Assembly: GCF_022815645.1 (NCBI RefSeq)
Contig: NZ_JALGRO010000011.1
Location: 1-64,000, forward strand
Source: Curtobacterium sp. VKM Ac-2922
GTDB taxonomy: Bacteria > Actinomycetota > Actinomycetes > Actinomycetales > Microbacteriaceae
DNA: 64,000 bases
Direction of reading: 5' to 3'
Under the pieces are notes generated by a model that saw only the letters and a program-made list of their open reading frames with translations, did no database searches and was not told the DNA's origin. Below are positions 40,708 to 48,782 of the stretch, piece by piece. The position numbers and the translations under genes are program-made. Position 1 is the first letter of the stretch. Every line of letters starts with the position of its first letter.

Positions 40708-40960
40708 TCACACGAGGCCAGAACACGGAATAGGTAGCCGAGAATACTCAGATCCTGTCTTCCATGCCTGGGGACCCACGCAGTTGTTGAGATCAGTGCC
40801 GAACAGATTGCGACCTGCAATCAGAGGCGCACCCGGTTCGCGGTGACCATCCGTAAGCTGATCGTACCCCGAGTAGCGTTGCAAAATCCATCTATTCCAC
40901 CTTGTACGGCTACCGCACGCCCCCAGTAGGGGATGTACCGATGCTCCGTAAGGGAGGCTA
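40708..40960 (-). pseudogene. Start-less frame, possible toxin C-terminal fragment
   Basis: An open minus-strand frame without its own start reads YSGYDQLTDGHREPGAPLIA, then GRNLFGTDLNNCVGPQAWKTG, and stops at 40708-40710, 18 bases before the membrane-protein gene. A neighbouring frame continues protein-like as FWPRVIEEETANE, so a frameshift near 40735 may have split a longer domain. No known toxin family is recognised. Confidence 0.3.
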
Positions 40961-41425
40961 TCAACGATGCTTTGCGGAATCAGATCGACTTCTTGCGGGT
41001 AATCCGGCCCACACGGCTATCTCATTGGCAATGCTTTCTGCCGTACTGCGAGAGCTGATCGTACTCGGGTACTCTTTCTTCTTCCGCGAAGCCGTTTCCA
41101 CGCTGAGCATCCGACAGAACAACCAGACAGGGTCGATCCCACTCTCTGCATTACGATTCAAGAGTCCGCTGTATGGCACGAGTGAAACTGACCTCACGTT
41201 GGACTTACATATGAGGTGCTTTCGATACCAAGACACGACCTCGAAGCCGTTCTCCGCCAAGAAAACACCCATCGTCGATGCGCGAAGCAAGAGAGCAATA
41301 CCCGGCAGAAAAAGTAGACCATTGTAGGTCGTGAATCCGGTTCCCAATGACGCCAGTAGCACGATGAGCGGAATCGGTATACCATCGCTGCCGCCGATAC
41401 GAGTGCACCTCTTCGACTGCCCCAT
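40961..41425 (-). CDS. Membrane protein, PH-like paralogue 2, probably frameshifted near its N-terminus
   Basis: A 154-residue frame with a hydrophobic stretch (IPIPLIVLLASLGTGF; LLFLPGIALLLRASTMGVF) and the paralogous domain WYRKHLICKSNVRSVSLVPY followed by SGLLNRN. The ATG at 41425 has no ribosome site. In the next frame MKRRVWGSRRGALVSAAAMV starts at 41439 and resembles the N-terminus of paralogue 1 (MKRVPGTRSGPLTVASA), so a one-base indel near 41380 probably separates the two parts. It follows paralogue 3 closely. Likely a decaying gene. Confidence 0.55.
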   Translation of the reverse strand: MGQSKRCTRIGGSDGIPIPLIVLLASLGTGFTTYNGLLFLPGIALLLRASTMGVFLAENGFEVVSWYRKHLICKSNVRSVSLVPYSGLLNRNAESGIDPVWLFCRMLSVETASRKKKEYPSTISSRSTAESIANEIAVWAGLPARSRSDSAKHR

Positions 41426-41455
41426 ACACGTCTTTTCATCGCCTTCTCGCTCGCC

Positions 41456-42001
41456 TCAAGATCTTGGCTGCTTGTCACGACGATTTTTCGTATTCGAATT
41501 CAGAGGATTGCGACGCACTCCATCGCTCTCGGATGAAGACGCTGCTGCAATTTCTGCTCGAACCCTGAGCATGTCACGTCGAACCCCCCGAGACGGCCCC
41601 AGCGTCCAGAGCACTCCGCCATCATCTTCGTCGCCATCGGGTCCTGTCCAGATGGAGATCACGCTGAAGTAGCCCCTCGAGTACCCGTAGTTCAACGCAC
41701 CTTGATATGCAACGCGATCCACTTTCAGATCAGAGCCGAGTGGGAACACGCGAGTCCAAAACCATCCCCGCACGATGAGATTTCCCGACGTGCGATCGAC
41801 CCAGAACCCCAGAAATGGTATTCGGAGAAGAACGAGGACTGAAACAACAGCCGAACAGAAGAACCCGACGCGGGGTAGCGAGTCGTACGACGAGTTCCAC
41901 GCAATGACGACGGAGACAACGAGAATGAAGACACCCACAGCGGCACAGACTGTGCGGTACCCGATGCTCACCGGGATACGTTCGACGCGTACGGCGGTCA
42001 T
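41456..42001 (-). CDS. Membrane protein, PH-like paralogue 3
   Basis: A 181-residue protein starting MTAVRVERIPVSIGYRTVCA with two membrane segments and a beta-type domain (NLIVRGWFWTRVFPLGSDLK, VDRVAYQGALNYGYSRGYFS) related to the proteins at 38938 and 40961. AAGGAG lies six bases before the ATG. The frame is also open for about 85 codons upstream without a start (42002-42262). Function unknown; part of the island's paralogous array. Confidence 0.65.
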   Translation of the reverse strand: MTAVRVERIPVSIGYRTVCAAVGVFILVVSVVIAWNSSYDSLPRVGFFCSAVVSVLVLLRIPFLGFWVDRTSGNLIVRGWFWTRVFPLGSDLKVDRVAYQGALNYGYSRGYFSVISIWTGPDGDEDDGGVLWTLGPSRGVRRDMLRVRAEIAAASSSESDGVRRNPLNSNTKNRRDKQPRS

Positions 42002-42262
42002 GCCCATCTCCTTCGACAGCGAGTGCTGTAGCGACGGTACTGATGTCTCGCCCAACTGGGAGACACTGATCCGATCGTTGTCCCCACGGCTTGCCCCCGC
42101 CAGTACGCGCGCCGCGAGAGCCTGCGAGACGCGCTCGCTCGAACCGGGCTGGCCGTTGAACGCCGAGGTGGACGTCTCGGCTGCCGCGCTGGCCCGTCCG
42201 TTCGCCTGACCCTCGCGCTGAAGGTCCTGGTGGCAGCCACTCCACCCCCGGACTGGGCTCCA
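42002..42262 (-). other. Open frame without start upstream of PH-like paralogue 3
   Basis: In frame with paralogue 3 the sequence reads REGQANGRASAAETSTSAFN and ALAARVLAGASRGDNDRISV with high third-position GC, which suggests former coding, but no start codon is found. It could be a truncated upstream protein fused in frame or an N-terminal extension started outside the usual codons. There is no other gene between 42002 and 42294. Confidence 0.25.
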
Positions 42263-42294
42263 CGGCGAGCCCCGCGACCTCGTACGCTGCCGTC

Positions 42295-42582
42295 GTGACG
42301 ACTCCGCAACCCGTGCCCCGCTTCGGCTCGACCCGCGGCGAGTTCGCGATGCTGGTGGTGCTGACCGTCGTCGGGTCGTTCCTGTTGCCAGGCGGCGGGG
42401 TGCTCGTCGCGTTCCTGGCTCTGCTGACCGGCGTCCGCGAACATCCTCGGCGTCGCCGCACGCTGTTCATCGTCGCCCTCGGCATCCTCGTGCTGCAGGC
42501 AGCGTTCGTCGCCGTGGCGATCCTCGGCCCGACCGAGGCGTGCACGAGCTTCGACGGCGGCCCGACGACCTGCACGACCTGA
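42295..42582 (+). CDS. Small membrane protein
   Basis: A 95-residue protein with two membrane segments (FAMLVVLTVVGSFLLPGGGVLVAFLALL; TLFIVALGILVLQAAFVAVAIL) separated by a basic loop REHPRRRR. GTG start. Its stop overlaps the kinase start by one base (TGATG), so it is the first gene of a three-gene run with the kinase and the lipoprotein. No function assigned. Confidence 0.7.
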   Translation: MTTPQPVPRFGSTRGEFAMLVVLTVVGSFLLPGGGVLVAFLALLTGVREHPRRRRTLFIVALGILVLQAAFVAVAILGPTEACTSFDGGPTTCTT

Positions 42583-43133
42583 TGTCCGACGCGTTCACCG
42601 CTGCACCGCCCTTCGCCGTGTTCCTGAACGGGTCGTACGGCGTCGGCAAGACCTCGGTGCTCGACCACGTCGGCAACCTGCTGGCTGACGCCGACCGGCC
42701 GTTCAGCCTGATGGACGTGGACTGGTTCCACCGGTCGTGGCCCGTCGCCGGGCACGACCCCGACAACACGGCGATCGAGGCGCAGAACATCGCCGCCGTG
42801 TGGGCGAACTACCGCACCGCCGGACCGCGCCAGCTCGTGATGAGCGGCGTGCTCGTGGAGCCCGCCGACGTGCGCCGCTCCGCGGACGCCGTCCAGATGC
42901 CGATCCGTTCCGTCCGGCTCGTGGCAAGTCCGCAGACCCTGGAGGCCCGGCTCGGCCGCCGGTACGACGGCGCACGACAGCAGGAACTCCGGTGGCACCT
43001 GGAGCGTGCCGCCGACCTGCAGGAACGACAGGCCGTCGCGGATCTCGACGAGCTGGTCCTGCCGACCGACGAGCACTCCCCGGCCCAGGTCGCGCAGCGA
43101 GTCGTCGAACACTTCGGCCTGGTGACAGCATGA
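42582..43133 (+). CDS. P-loop kinase-like ATPase
   Basis: This 183-residue protein has Walker A GSYGVGKTS (residues about 14-22), a DVDWF strand and a C-terminal helical lid with RYDGARQQELRWHLERAADL. It belongs to the AAA_17/AAA_33-like small-molecule kinase group. Start ATG overlaps the previous stop (TGATG) and its stop overlaps the next start (ATGA). Substrate unknown. Confidence 0.8.
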   Translation: MSDAFTAAPPFAVFLNGSYGVGKTSVLDHVGNLLADADRPFSLMDVDWFHRSWPVAGHDPDNTAIEAQNIAAVWANYRTAGPRQLVMSGVLVEPADVRRSADAVQMPIRSVRLVASPQTLEARLGRRYDGARQQELRWHLERAADLQERQAVADLDELVLPTDEHSPAQVAQRVVEHFGLVTA

Positions 43134-43786
43134 TCCGATCGCGTCGGAGCCTGATCGTGCCCGTTGCGCTGCTGGTGGTCCTCGGAACCGCCTCATGCAC
43201 GGCACCGCACCACGCAACGAGGGCTTCCCCGGTTCCTGCCGTGATGTCCGAGACGCGGTTCTGGAGTCTGCTCGACCAGGCTCGCGGCGGTGCCGACCCG
43301 ACCGGCCGGTCCGCGTCGCCCGCGCACCTGCGGTCCGTGCTCACGCGCCTGTCGACCGAGGACGTCGAGTCGTTCGACCTGCGGTACGGGCGCGAACTGG
43401 GAGCACTGGACCGCTGGTCGATCTGGGACGCCGGCTTCGCGGTGGCCGACGGGATGTCGGACGACGGCTTCGAGTACTTCCGCTCCTGGCTGATCGGCAA
43501 GGGCGAGGTCGTCACGCGACAGGCCTCGACAGACCCGGACGGCCTGGTCCGGTACCTCGCCGCCGCCGACGCGTCGAAGGACGACTTCGACAACGAGGAT
43601 CTGGAGTACGTCGCCGACGACGTCCTCGAGCATCGACTCGGCGATGACCGAGCGGACGACTTCGACGACCGCGCCATGCTCCCGGGTGAGGACGATCCGT
43701 CGGGCAGGCACCTGCCGGAGTCGGCGATCGACGCGCACTACCCGCAGCTCGCCGCATGGGCCGAGGCGCACACCGCGGCGCAGTGA
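43130..43786 (+). CDS. DUF4240-domain lipoprotein
   Basis: This 218-residue protein starts with a lipoprotein signal (RRSLIVPVALLVVLGTASC, lipobox TASC) followed by a DUF4240 domain: RFWSLLDQAR, LTRLSTEDVESFDLRYGREL, then WDAGFAVADGMSDDGFEYFR and SWLIGKGEV. DUF4240 proteins are common and mostly cytoplasmic with no known function; the exported form here is noteworthy. It is translationally coupled to the kinase gene. Confidence 0.85.
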   Translation: MIRSRRSLIVPVALLVVLGTASCTAPHHATRASPVPAVMSETRFWSLLDQARGGADPTGRSASPAHLRSVLTRLSTEDVESFDLRYGRELGALDRWSIWDAGFAVADGMSDDGFEYFRSWLIGKGEVVTRQASTDPDGLVRYLAAADASKDDFDNEDLEYVADDVLEHRLGDDRADDFDDRAMLPGEDDPSGRHLPESAIDAHYPQLAAWAEAHTAAQ

Positions 43787-43829
43787 CGGTTCCCCGCGCC
43801 CACGGACGCGGACCTCGTAGCCTGGGGTG

Positions 43830-44330
43830 ATGGACGCCACGGAATGGGAACGTCGGGTCGTTGACCTGTGGGCCGACGACACGGTCGACGACGAACAGCG
43901 GATCACCCGGATGCGTGACCTGGCGAGCGAGGCGCCGCATCCGGCACTCGGCGCGTTCGAGCTCGGCGGTGCCTGCGACTCCGGTGGTCACGAGGCCGAA
44001 GCAGACGTGCACTACGCCGCTGCGACCGCCCAGGGCCTGGACACCGCGGACCCCGTCCGTGCCGCACAGATGGTCGTGCAGCACGCGTCGACCCTGCGCA
44101 ACCTGGGCCGGGTCGACGAGGCGATCGCCATGCTCGATGCCGCACCCGAACACCCCGCCACGGGAGCTGCGCCGCGGGTCTTCCTGGCGCTCGCCTTGCA
44201 CAGCGCGGGGCGCTCGGACGAGGCCCTGCGCGTCGCGATCGAAGCGATCGAACCGACGCTCCCCCGCTACCACCGTTCGGTCCGCGCCTACGCGGCCGCA
44301 CTCACGGAGCCCGCAGACCCCGGTCGATGA
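43830..44330 (+). CDS. Tetratricopeptide-repeat protein
   Basis: A 166-residue helical protein with two or three TPR-like units (AQMVVQHASTLRNLGRVDEA; VFLALALHSAGRSDEALRVA) preceded by an acidic N-terminus. Members with this pattern are predicted protein-interaction modules. ATG at 43830 chosen; a GTG one codon earlier is in frame. The 3' end overlaps the convergent TetR gene by 29 bases. Confidence 0.75.
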   Translation: MDATEWERRVVDLWADDTVDDEQRITRMRDLASEAPHPALGAFELGGACDSGGHEAEADVHYAAATAQGLDTADPVRAAQMVVQHASTLRNLGRVDEAIAMLDAAPEHPATGAAPRVFLALALHSAGRSDEALRVAIEAIEPTLPRYHRSVRAYAAALTEPADPGR

Positions 44331-44865
44331 GGTCGACAATCCACGCGAAGCTCGCGTCGACGTCCGTGTGCATCTGGAAGCCGTTGGACGCTTCGAGCGT
44401 CGTGAAGCCGTGGAGCACGCTGCGGATCGTGCGGATCGCGTGGATCTGTTGCTCCGGATCCAGGTCGTAGCCCCGCACGACGGCCGCGAACGACTCGAGC
44501 GTCGCGTCCATCGCGACGGCGAGCGGGTCGTCACTGCCGGTCGGGGTGGCACCGATGGTCGCGGCGTAGCGGCCGGGGTGCTGGCGGACGTACTCGCGGA
44601 CCGCCTGCGCCGCAGCGACCAGGGCGTCGCGTCCGGCGCGGCCCTGTGTCGCGTGGCGGATGGCGTCCCCGAGCTCTTCGGCACCCAGCACGGCGATCCG
44701 GTGTGTCAGGTCCGCAAGACCCTGCACGTGTTTGTACAGCGACGGTGGCTTGACGCCCAGGCGCTCGGCCACGGCGTTCATGCTGAGCTGCGCGAGCCCG
44801 GACTCGTCCGCGATCTCCGCTGCCGCCGTGGCGACGGTCGTGGGGACCAGCCCAGCCCTAGGCAC
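44302..44865 (-). CDS. TetR-family transcriptional regulator
   Basis: This 187-residue protein has a TetR helix-turn-helix (VATAAAEIADESGLAQLSMN, AVAERLGVKPPSLYKHVQGL) and a WHG-type C-terminal domain (IRTIRSVLHGFTTLEASNGF). The GTG start overlaps the end of the alpha/beta hydrolase gene, so the regulator is coupled to it. Repeated TAGCCAAA boxes upstream of the hydrolase (45747-45776) are candidate operators for autoregulation. Confidence 0.87.
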   Translation of the reverse strand: MPRAGLVPTTVATAAAEIADESGLAQLSMNAVAERLGVKPPSLYKHVQGLADLTHRIAVLGAEELGDAIRHATQGRAGRDALVAAAQAVREYVRQHPGRYAATIGATPTGSDDPLAVAMDATLESFAAVVRGYDLDPEQQIHAIRTIRSVLHGFTTLEASNGFQMHTDVDASFAWIVDLIDRGLRAP

Positions 44866-45709
44866 CGGCGGCCTCGGTGTGGAAGGCGGTGCGCAGGAAC
44901 GGTGTGACGTGGGCGAGCACGGCGTCCGGCGTCTCGGTGTGCGGGTAGTGCCCGGCACCGTCGATCACGACGACCTGCCCCAGGCCGTCGCGCAGGTCGG
45001 CCACGATCCGCTCGCCCTCGGCGCGGGGATCGGCCCAGTCCGGGTCGGCACTGCCCTCGATCACCAGGACCGGACACCGGACCGCGGCGAGCTGGGCACC
45101 GGCGTCCGCGGGCGTGGTCTTCGCCATCGCCCGCAGCACTGCCATCCGTTCCGGCTGCTGCAGCGATGTCTCGATGCGCGCGCCTTCGGTCGCCCAGTCC
45201 GCGGGCTTGGCCTGGACCGCGATGTCGAGGTACCGCATCCACGCGGCCAGACTGCCGCTCATGTACACCCGCATCAGCTGCATCATCCCGCGACGGACCC
45301 GCGCGTGGCGAACCAGCCCGAGCAGGTCGAGCGACTGCTTCCGGGTGAAGGGCGCGATCTCGACGACACCGACCACGACGTCCGGCGCGGTCGCTGCGGC
45401 GATGGTCGCAGCGCCACCGCTGATCGACTGCCCGACGATCACGGCCGGGCCGCCCAGGTGCCGGACCACCGCGACCAGGTCGCCGGCGATGTCCGTGCGC
45501 CCGAAGCCCGACCATCCGGTCGCGCTCGAGTCGCCGCAGCCGCGCAGGTCGACGTTGGCGACGCGGTACCCGGCGGCGACCAGCTGGGGCACGACGAACC
45601 GGTAGGAATGCCGGCTGTCGCCCATGCCGTGCGCCAGGACGACGAGCGGGCCCGATCCGGTGACCTCGACCGCGATGGTCCCCTGGCCGATGGTGAGGTG
45701 TTCGAGCAT
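44858..45709 (-). CDS. Alpha/beta-fold hydrolase
   Basis: This 283-residue hydrolase has an HGMGDSRHSYRFV oxyanion loop, nucleophile Ser in IVGQSISGGAATIAA, Asp in IEGSADPDWADP and His in DGAGHYPHTE. AGGAGG precedes the ATG by five bases. The substrate is unknown; esters or epoxides are typical. It forms an operon with the TetR gene that probably controls it. Confidence 0.88.
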   Translation of the reverse strand: MLEHLTIGQGTIAVEVTGSGPLVVLAHGMGDSRHSYRFVVPQLVAAGYRVANVDLRGCGDSSATGWSGFGRTDIAGDLVAVVRHLGGPAVIVGQSISGGAATIAAATAPDVVVGVVEIAPFTRKQSLDLLGLVRHARVRRGMMQLMRVYMSGSLAAWMRYLDIAVQAKPADWATEGARIETSLQQPERMAVLRAMAKTTPADAGAQLAAVRCPVLVIEGSADPDWADPRAEGERIVADLRDGLGQVVVIDGAGHYPHTETPDAVLAHVTPFLRTAFHTEAAGA

Positions 45710-45746
45710 GACTGCCTCCTGGCGGTGATGACGTCGGCTAATTGCC

Positions 45747-45776
45747 GTAGCCAAAAGCTACTACCAATAGCCAAAG
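45747..45776. promoter_or_regulatory. TAGCCAAA boxes upstream of the hydrolase-TetR operon
   Basis: GTAGC-CAAAA-GCTAC (45747-45761) is a perfect 5-bp palindrome, and TAGCCAAA recurs at 45748-45755 and 45769-45776, 21 bases apart. The sites lie 38-67 bases upstream of the hydrolase ATG and close to the divergent kinase gene. The coupled TetR protein is the likely ligand-responsive binder. Confidence 0.5.
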
Positions 45777-45812
45777 ATGTCCAGGGGCGTGTCAGATCGG
45801 TAGCGTGACGGC

Positions 45813-46685
45813 ATGCAGTGGGGCGACACGGGGCTCGACGACCGGCAGCTGGACTTCGTCCGACGCGCGGTCCCGGGCGCCAGGGTGGTGTCGAACGACT
45901 CGTGGGGACTGCTCGACACGGTCGTCCTGCACGTCGTGGGTGACCACCACGACGTCACCGTGAAGGCGTCCGGGCCGACGAACACGCACTTCCCGCGCGA
46001 GCTCCTGGCCCACCGTGCGTGGACGGCACCACTGGTCGCCTCTGGGGACACCGGCGCCCTGCTCGCCGCCGACGAGGCTGTGCGCGTGCTGGTGCTCGAC
46101 CGCGTGCCCGGCCACCTGGCACTCGGTACCGCGGACGAACACGCACCGGACGTGCACCGGCAGTCGGGGGCGCTGCTCCGTCGCCTGCACGACCAGCACG
46201 CCGTTCGCGACGACGGGTACCTGCGAGCCGAGACGGCCAAGACCCTGGCCACCCTCGACACACCGCACCGGATCGAACCCCCGATCGCCGACCGTGTCCG
46301 CGGGCTGCTCGCACGGTTCGAACCCACGCCGGTCACCCTCGTCCCGACGCACGGCGACTGGCAGCCGCGCAACTGGATCGTCGACGACGGGCGACTGCGG
46401 ATGATCGACTTCGGCCGGTTCTCCCTGCGCCCGCGGTCCTCGGACCTGACCCGACTGGCCGTCCTGCACTGGCAGGTCGACCCGGCGCTCGAACAGGCCT
46501 TCTTCGAGGGCTACGGCCAGGACCCGCGCGAGCCCGACGCCTGGCGGTGGCTGCAACTGCGCGAGGCCGTCGGCACGGCGGTGTGGGCGTTCGCGGTCGG
46601 CGACGAGCGGTTCGAGGCGCAGGGACACCGCATGCTGGCGGACGCCCTCGCAGCCTTCGACCGACCATCCCCTTGTGATCGTTGA
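45813..46685 (+). CDS. Aminoglycoside-phosphotransferase-family kinase
   Basis: This 290-residue protein has the Brenner motif HGDWQPRNWIV and the metal-binding MIDFGRFS of the APH/choline-kinase fold. The N-terminal lobe carries DVTVKASGPTNT as the ATP lysine region. The family phosphorylates antibiotics, homoserine, choline or other small alcohols; genomic members are often of unknown substrate. No evidence points to resistance. Weak ribosome site; possibly leaderless. Confidence 0.85.
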   Translation: MQWGDTGLDDRQLDFVRRAVPGARVVSNDSWGLLDTVVLHVVGDHHDVTVKASGPTNTHFPRELLAHRAWTAPLVASGDTGALLAADEAVRVLVLDRVPGHLALGTADEHAPDVHRQSGALLRRLHDQHAVRDDGYLRAETAKTLATLDTPHRIEPPIADRVRGLLARFEPTPVTLVPTHGDWQPRNWIVDDGRLRMIDFGRFSLRPRSSDLTRLAVLHWQVDPALEQAFFEGYGQDPREPDAWRWLQLREAVGTAVWAFAVGDERFEAQGHRMLADALAAFDRPSPCDR

Positions 46686-46697
46686 TCGTATGGTCAA
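46682..46697. promoter_or_regulatory. Imperfect TTGA-TCAA palindrome before the agmatine genes
   Basis: TTGATCGTATGGTCAA lies 10 bases upstream of the aguB ATG and matches its complement at 12 of 16 positions. It overlaps the end of the kinase gene. Its form resembles GntR/FadR-type operators; the regulator is not identifiable. Confidence 0.4.
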
Positions 46698-46707
46698 CAA
46701 TGGCGGC

Positions 46708-47775
46708 ATGGACGTCGTCATCGCTTCCCCGCTCCGGTCGCCCCTGCACCAGGACACGGAACGACCCCGCCGAACCGCGCGGGTGGCCCTCGTGCAGACG
46801 CGGTGGCACGAGGACCCTGTCGAACACCGCCGGGTGCTGGCAGACGGCATCGCCACCGCGGCGGCGAACGGCGCCAGCGCGGTGTTCCTGCCCGAGCTGA
46901 CCCTGCTGCGCTACCCCGGCGACACCGCGGCGACCGGCGTCCCACGGGACCGAGCCGAGTCGCTTGACGACGGACCGACGATCACCTTCGCGCGTGAGCA
47001 GGCCGTGCACCACGGCGTCGCGGTGCACGCCTCGCTGTTCGAACGGCCCGCCGACGACGACCACCCCGAGGACCCACGCGGCTACAACACGGCCGTGCTG
47101 GTCGCGCCCGACGGCACCCTGGTGGGACGGACCCGCAAGACCCACATCCCGATCAGCGCCGGGTACCACGAGGACACCTGGTTCCGGCCGGGCTCCGACG
47201 CCGACCCCTTCCCGGTGTACGAGCTGCCGGGCACCGACGCCGTCCGCATCGGGTTGCCCACGTGCTGGGACGAGTGGTTCCCCGAGGTCGCCCGATCGTA
47301 CGAGCTCGCCGGGTCCGAGGTGCTCGTCCACCCGACCGCGATCGGCTCCGAACCGAGCTTCCCCGACTTCGACACCGCCGGGATCTGGCAGCAGGTCATC
47401 GTCGCCAACGGCATCACCGCCGGGCAGTTCATGGTCGTCCCGAACCGCTGGGGTGACGAGGGTGCCATCACCTTCTACGGGTCCTCGTTCATCTCCGACC
47501 CCTTCGGCCGCGTGCTCGTCCAGGCGCCGCGCGACGCCGACGTGGTGCTGGTCGCCGACCTCGATCTGCCGGCCCGCACCGAGTGGCTCCGACTGTTCCC
47601 CTTCGCGCTGACCCGGCGACCCGACCTGTACGACGCGCTGACGGCCCCGGTCGACCACGAGCGCGACGACCACGGCGCGCTCGAGGCGATCCGGGCCTCC
47701 CTGGCGATGCCGGCCCACGCACCGGCCGGCGCCGCGGAGACCGGACCGACACCGACGGACGGCGGCCGATCATGA
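46708..47775 (+). CDS. aguB: Nitrilase-superfamily N-carbamoylputrescine amidase
   Basis: This 355-residue carbon-nitrogen hydrolase has the Glu-Lys-Cys triad: Glu in FLPELTLLRYPG, Lys in GRTRKTHIP, and Cys in PTCWDEWFPEVAR. The CWDxWFPE form is characteristic of N-carbamoylputrescine amidases. It converts N-carbamoylputrescine to putrescine, CO2 and ammonia. ATG at 46708 was chosen because upstream starts lie within the palindrome. The next gene, agmatine deiminase, overlaps by ATGA and makes its substrate. Confidence 0.9.
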   Translation: MDVVIASPLRSPLHQDTERPRRTARVALVQTRWHEDPVEHRRVLADGIATAAANGASAVFLPELTLLRYPGDTAATGVPRDRAESLDDGPTITFAREQAVHHGVAVHASLFERPADDDHPEDPRGYNTAVLVAPDGTLVGRTRKTHIPISAGYHEDTWFRPGSDADPFPVYELPGTDAVRIGLPTCWDEWFPEVARSYELAGSEVLVHPTAIGSEPSFPDFDTAGIWQQVIVANGITAGQFMVVPNRWGDEGAITFYGSSFISDPFGRVLVQAPRDADVVLVADLDLPARTEWLRLFPFALTRRPDLYDALTAPVDHERDDHGALEAIRASLAMPAHAPAGAAETGPTPTDGGRS

Positions 47776-48782
47776 GCTGGCGGATGCCGGCCGAGACGGC
47801 GCCGCAGGAACGCACCTGGATGGCGTTCCCCCGACCGGGCGTGACGCTCGGCGACGACGCGGCGAGCGCCGAGGCCGCACAGGTGGCGTGGGCGACGACG
47901 GCGAACACCATCAGCGAGCACCAGCCCGTCACGGTCGTGGTGGACCCGGTCGCACGGGCCGACGCCGACCGGCTGTTGTCCAGCGGGGTGACCGTGCTCG
48001 AAGCCCCCCTCGACGACGCCTGGATGCGGGACATCGGACCGACGTTCGTCGTGGACGACGCGACCGGCCGACACGGTGCCGTCGACTGGGTGTTCAACGG
48101 CTGGGGCGCGAACGCCTGGGCGACGTGGACCCGCGACGCCGAGGTCGCGCGCTTCGTCGCCGACGCAGCGGGCGTGGAGCGGATCCCGTCGCTGCTGGTC
48201 AACGAGGGCGGCGCGGTGCACACCGACGGCTCCGGCACCGTGCTGGTGACCGAGACGGTGCAGCTCGACCCACGACGGAACCCGCACGCTGACCGGACAC
48301 GGGTCGAGGACGAGCTCGGACGGACCATCGGTGCCACGGACGTCGTCTGGCTGCCGCGCGGACTGACGCGGGACGACGGCGCGCTCGGCACCCGCGGTCA
48401 CGTCGACATGGTGGCGACCTTCGCGTCGCCCGACGTGGTCCTGCTGCACGCGCAACCGGATCCGGGCCACCCGGACCACCTGGTGATGCCGCAGGTCCGA
48501 CGGGCGTTGGAACAGCAGACGGGCGCCACGATCGTCGAGCTGCCCGCACCCGCGACCCTGGCGGACGACGGCGGCCCCGTCGACTGGAACTACGTCAACC
48601 ACGTCGTGGTGAACGGCGCCGTCATCGCCTGCGGGTTCGGCGAGCCGCGGGCGGACGACCGCGCGCGGGGCATCCTGGCCGACGTCTACCCGGGGCGGCA
48701 GGTGCACACGGTCGATGCACGCGAGGTCTTCGCGCGCGGCGGCGGGCTGCACTGCATCACGCAGCAGCAACCCGTCCGCTGA
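47772..48782 (+). CDS. aguA: Agmatine deiminase
   Basis: This 336-residue guanidine-modifying enzyme begins MSWRMPAETAPQERTWMAFP, typical of the family, with DDAWMRDIGPTFV, the substrate carboxylate region NEGGAVHTDG, HVDMVATF and the catalytic Cys in GGGLHCITQQQP. It hydrolyses agmatine to N-carbamoylputrescine and ammonia. Together with aguB it makes putrescine, which feeds the catabolic genes elsewhere in the window. Confidence 0.95.
   Translation: MSWRMPAETAPQERTWMAFPRPGVTLGDDAASAEAAQVAWATTANTISEHQPVTVVVDPVARADADRLLSSGVTVLEAPLDDAWMRDIGPTFVVDDATGRHGAVDWVFNGWGANAWATWTRDAEVARFVADAAGVERIPSLLVNEGGAVHTDGSGTVLVTETVQLDPRRNPHADRTRVEDELGRTIGATDVVWLPRGLTRDDGALGTRGHVDMVATFASPDVVLLHAQPDPGHPDHLVMPQVRRALEQQTGATIVELPAPATLADDGGPVDWNYVNHVVVNGAVIACGFGEPRADDRARGILADVYPGRQVHTVDAREVFARGGGLHCITQQQPVR

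Larger units (their letters stand above)
38900..42260. other. Lower-GC accessory island with toxin-fragment/immunity-like genes
   Basis: Between the polyamine operon and 42295 the base composition falls visibly (a sampled line at 41041-41100 is 55% GC, against about 65-75% around it). AT-rich promoters such as TATAAT appear and codon use relaxes. All credible genes run on the minus strand and are short membrane or acidic proteins. Three are paralogous, and several are preceded by open frames that lack start codons. No integrase or flanking repeat was seen. Confidence 0.65.

Noticed and set aside
41998-42444. A 148-codon minus-strand frame ahead of PH-like paralogue 3
   Set aside because: It starts antisense to the small membrane protein gene at 42295 and is extremely Arg-rich; the in-frame start-less reading at 42002-42262 looks more protein-like, though still weak.
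45813-46685. Aminoglycoside resistance gene
   Set aside because: It has only the general APH fold motifs. Nothing in the context (no mobile element or other resistance gene) supports an antibiotic substrate.
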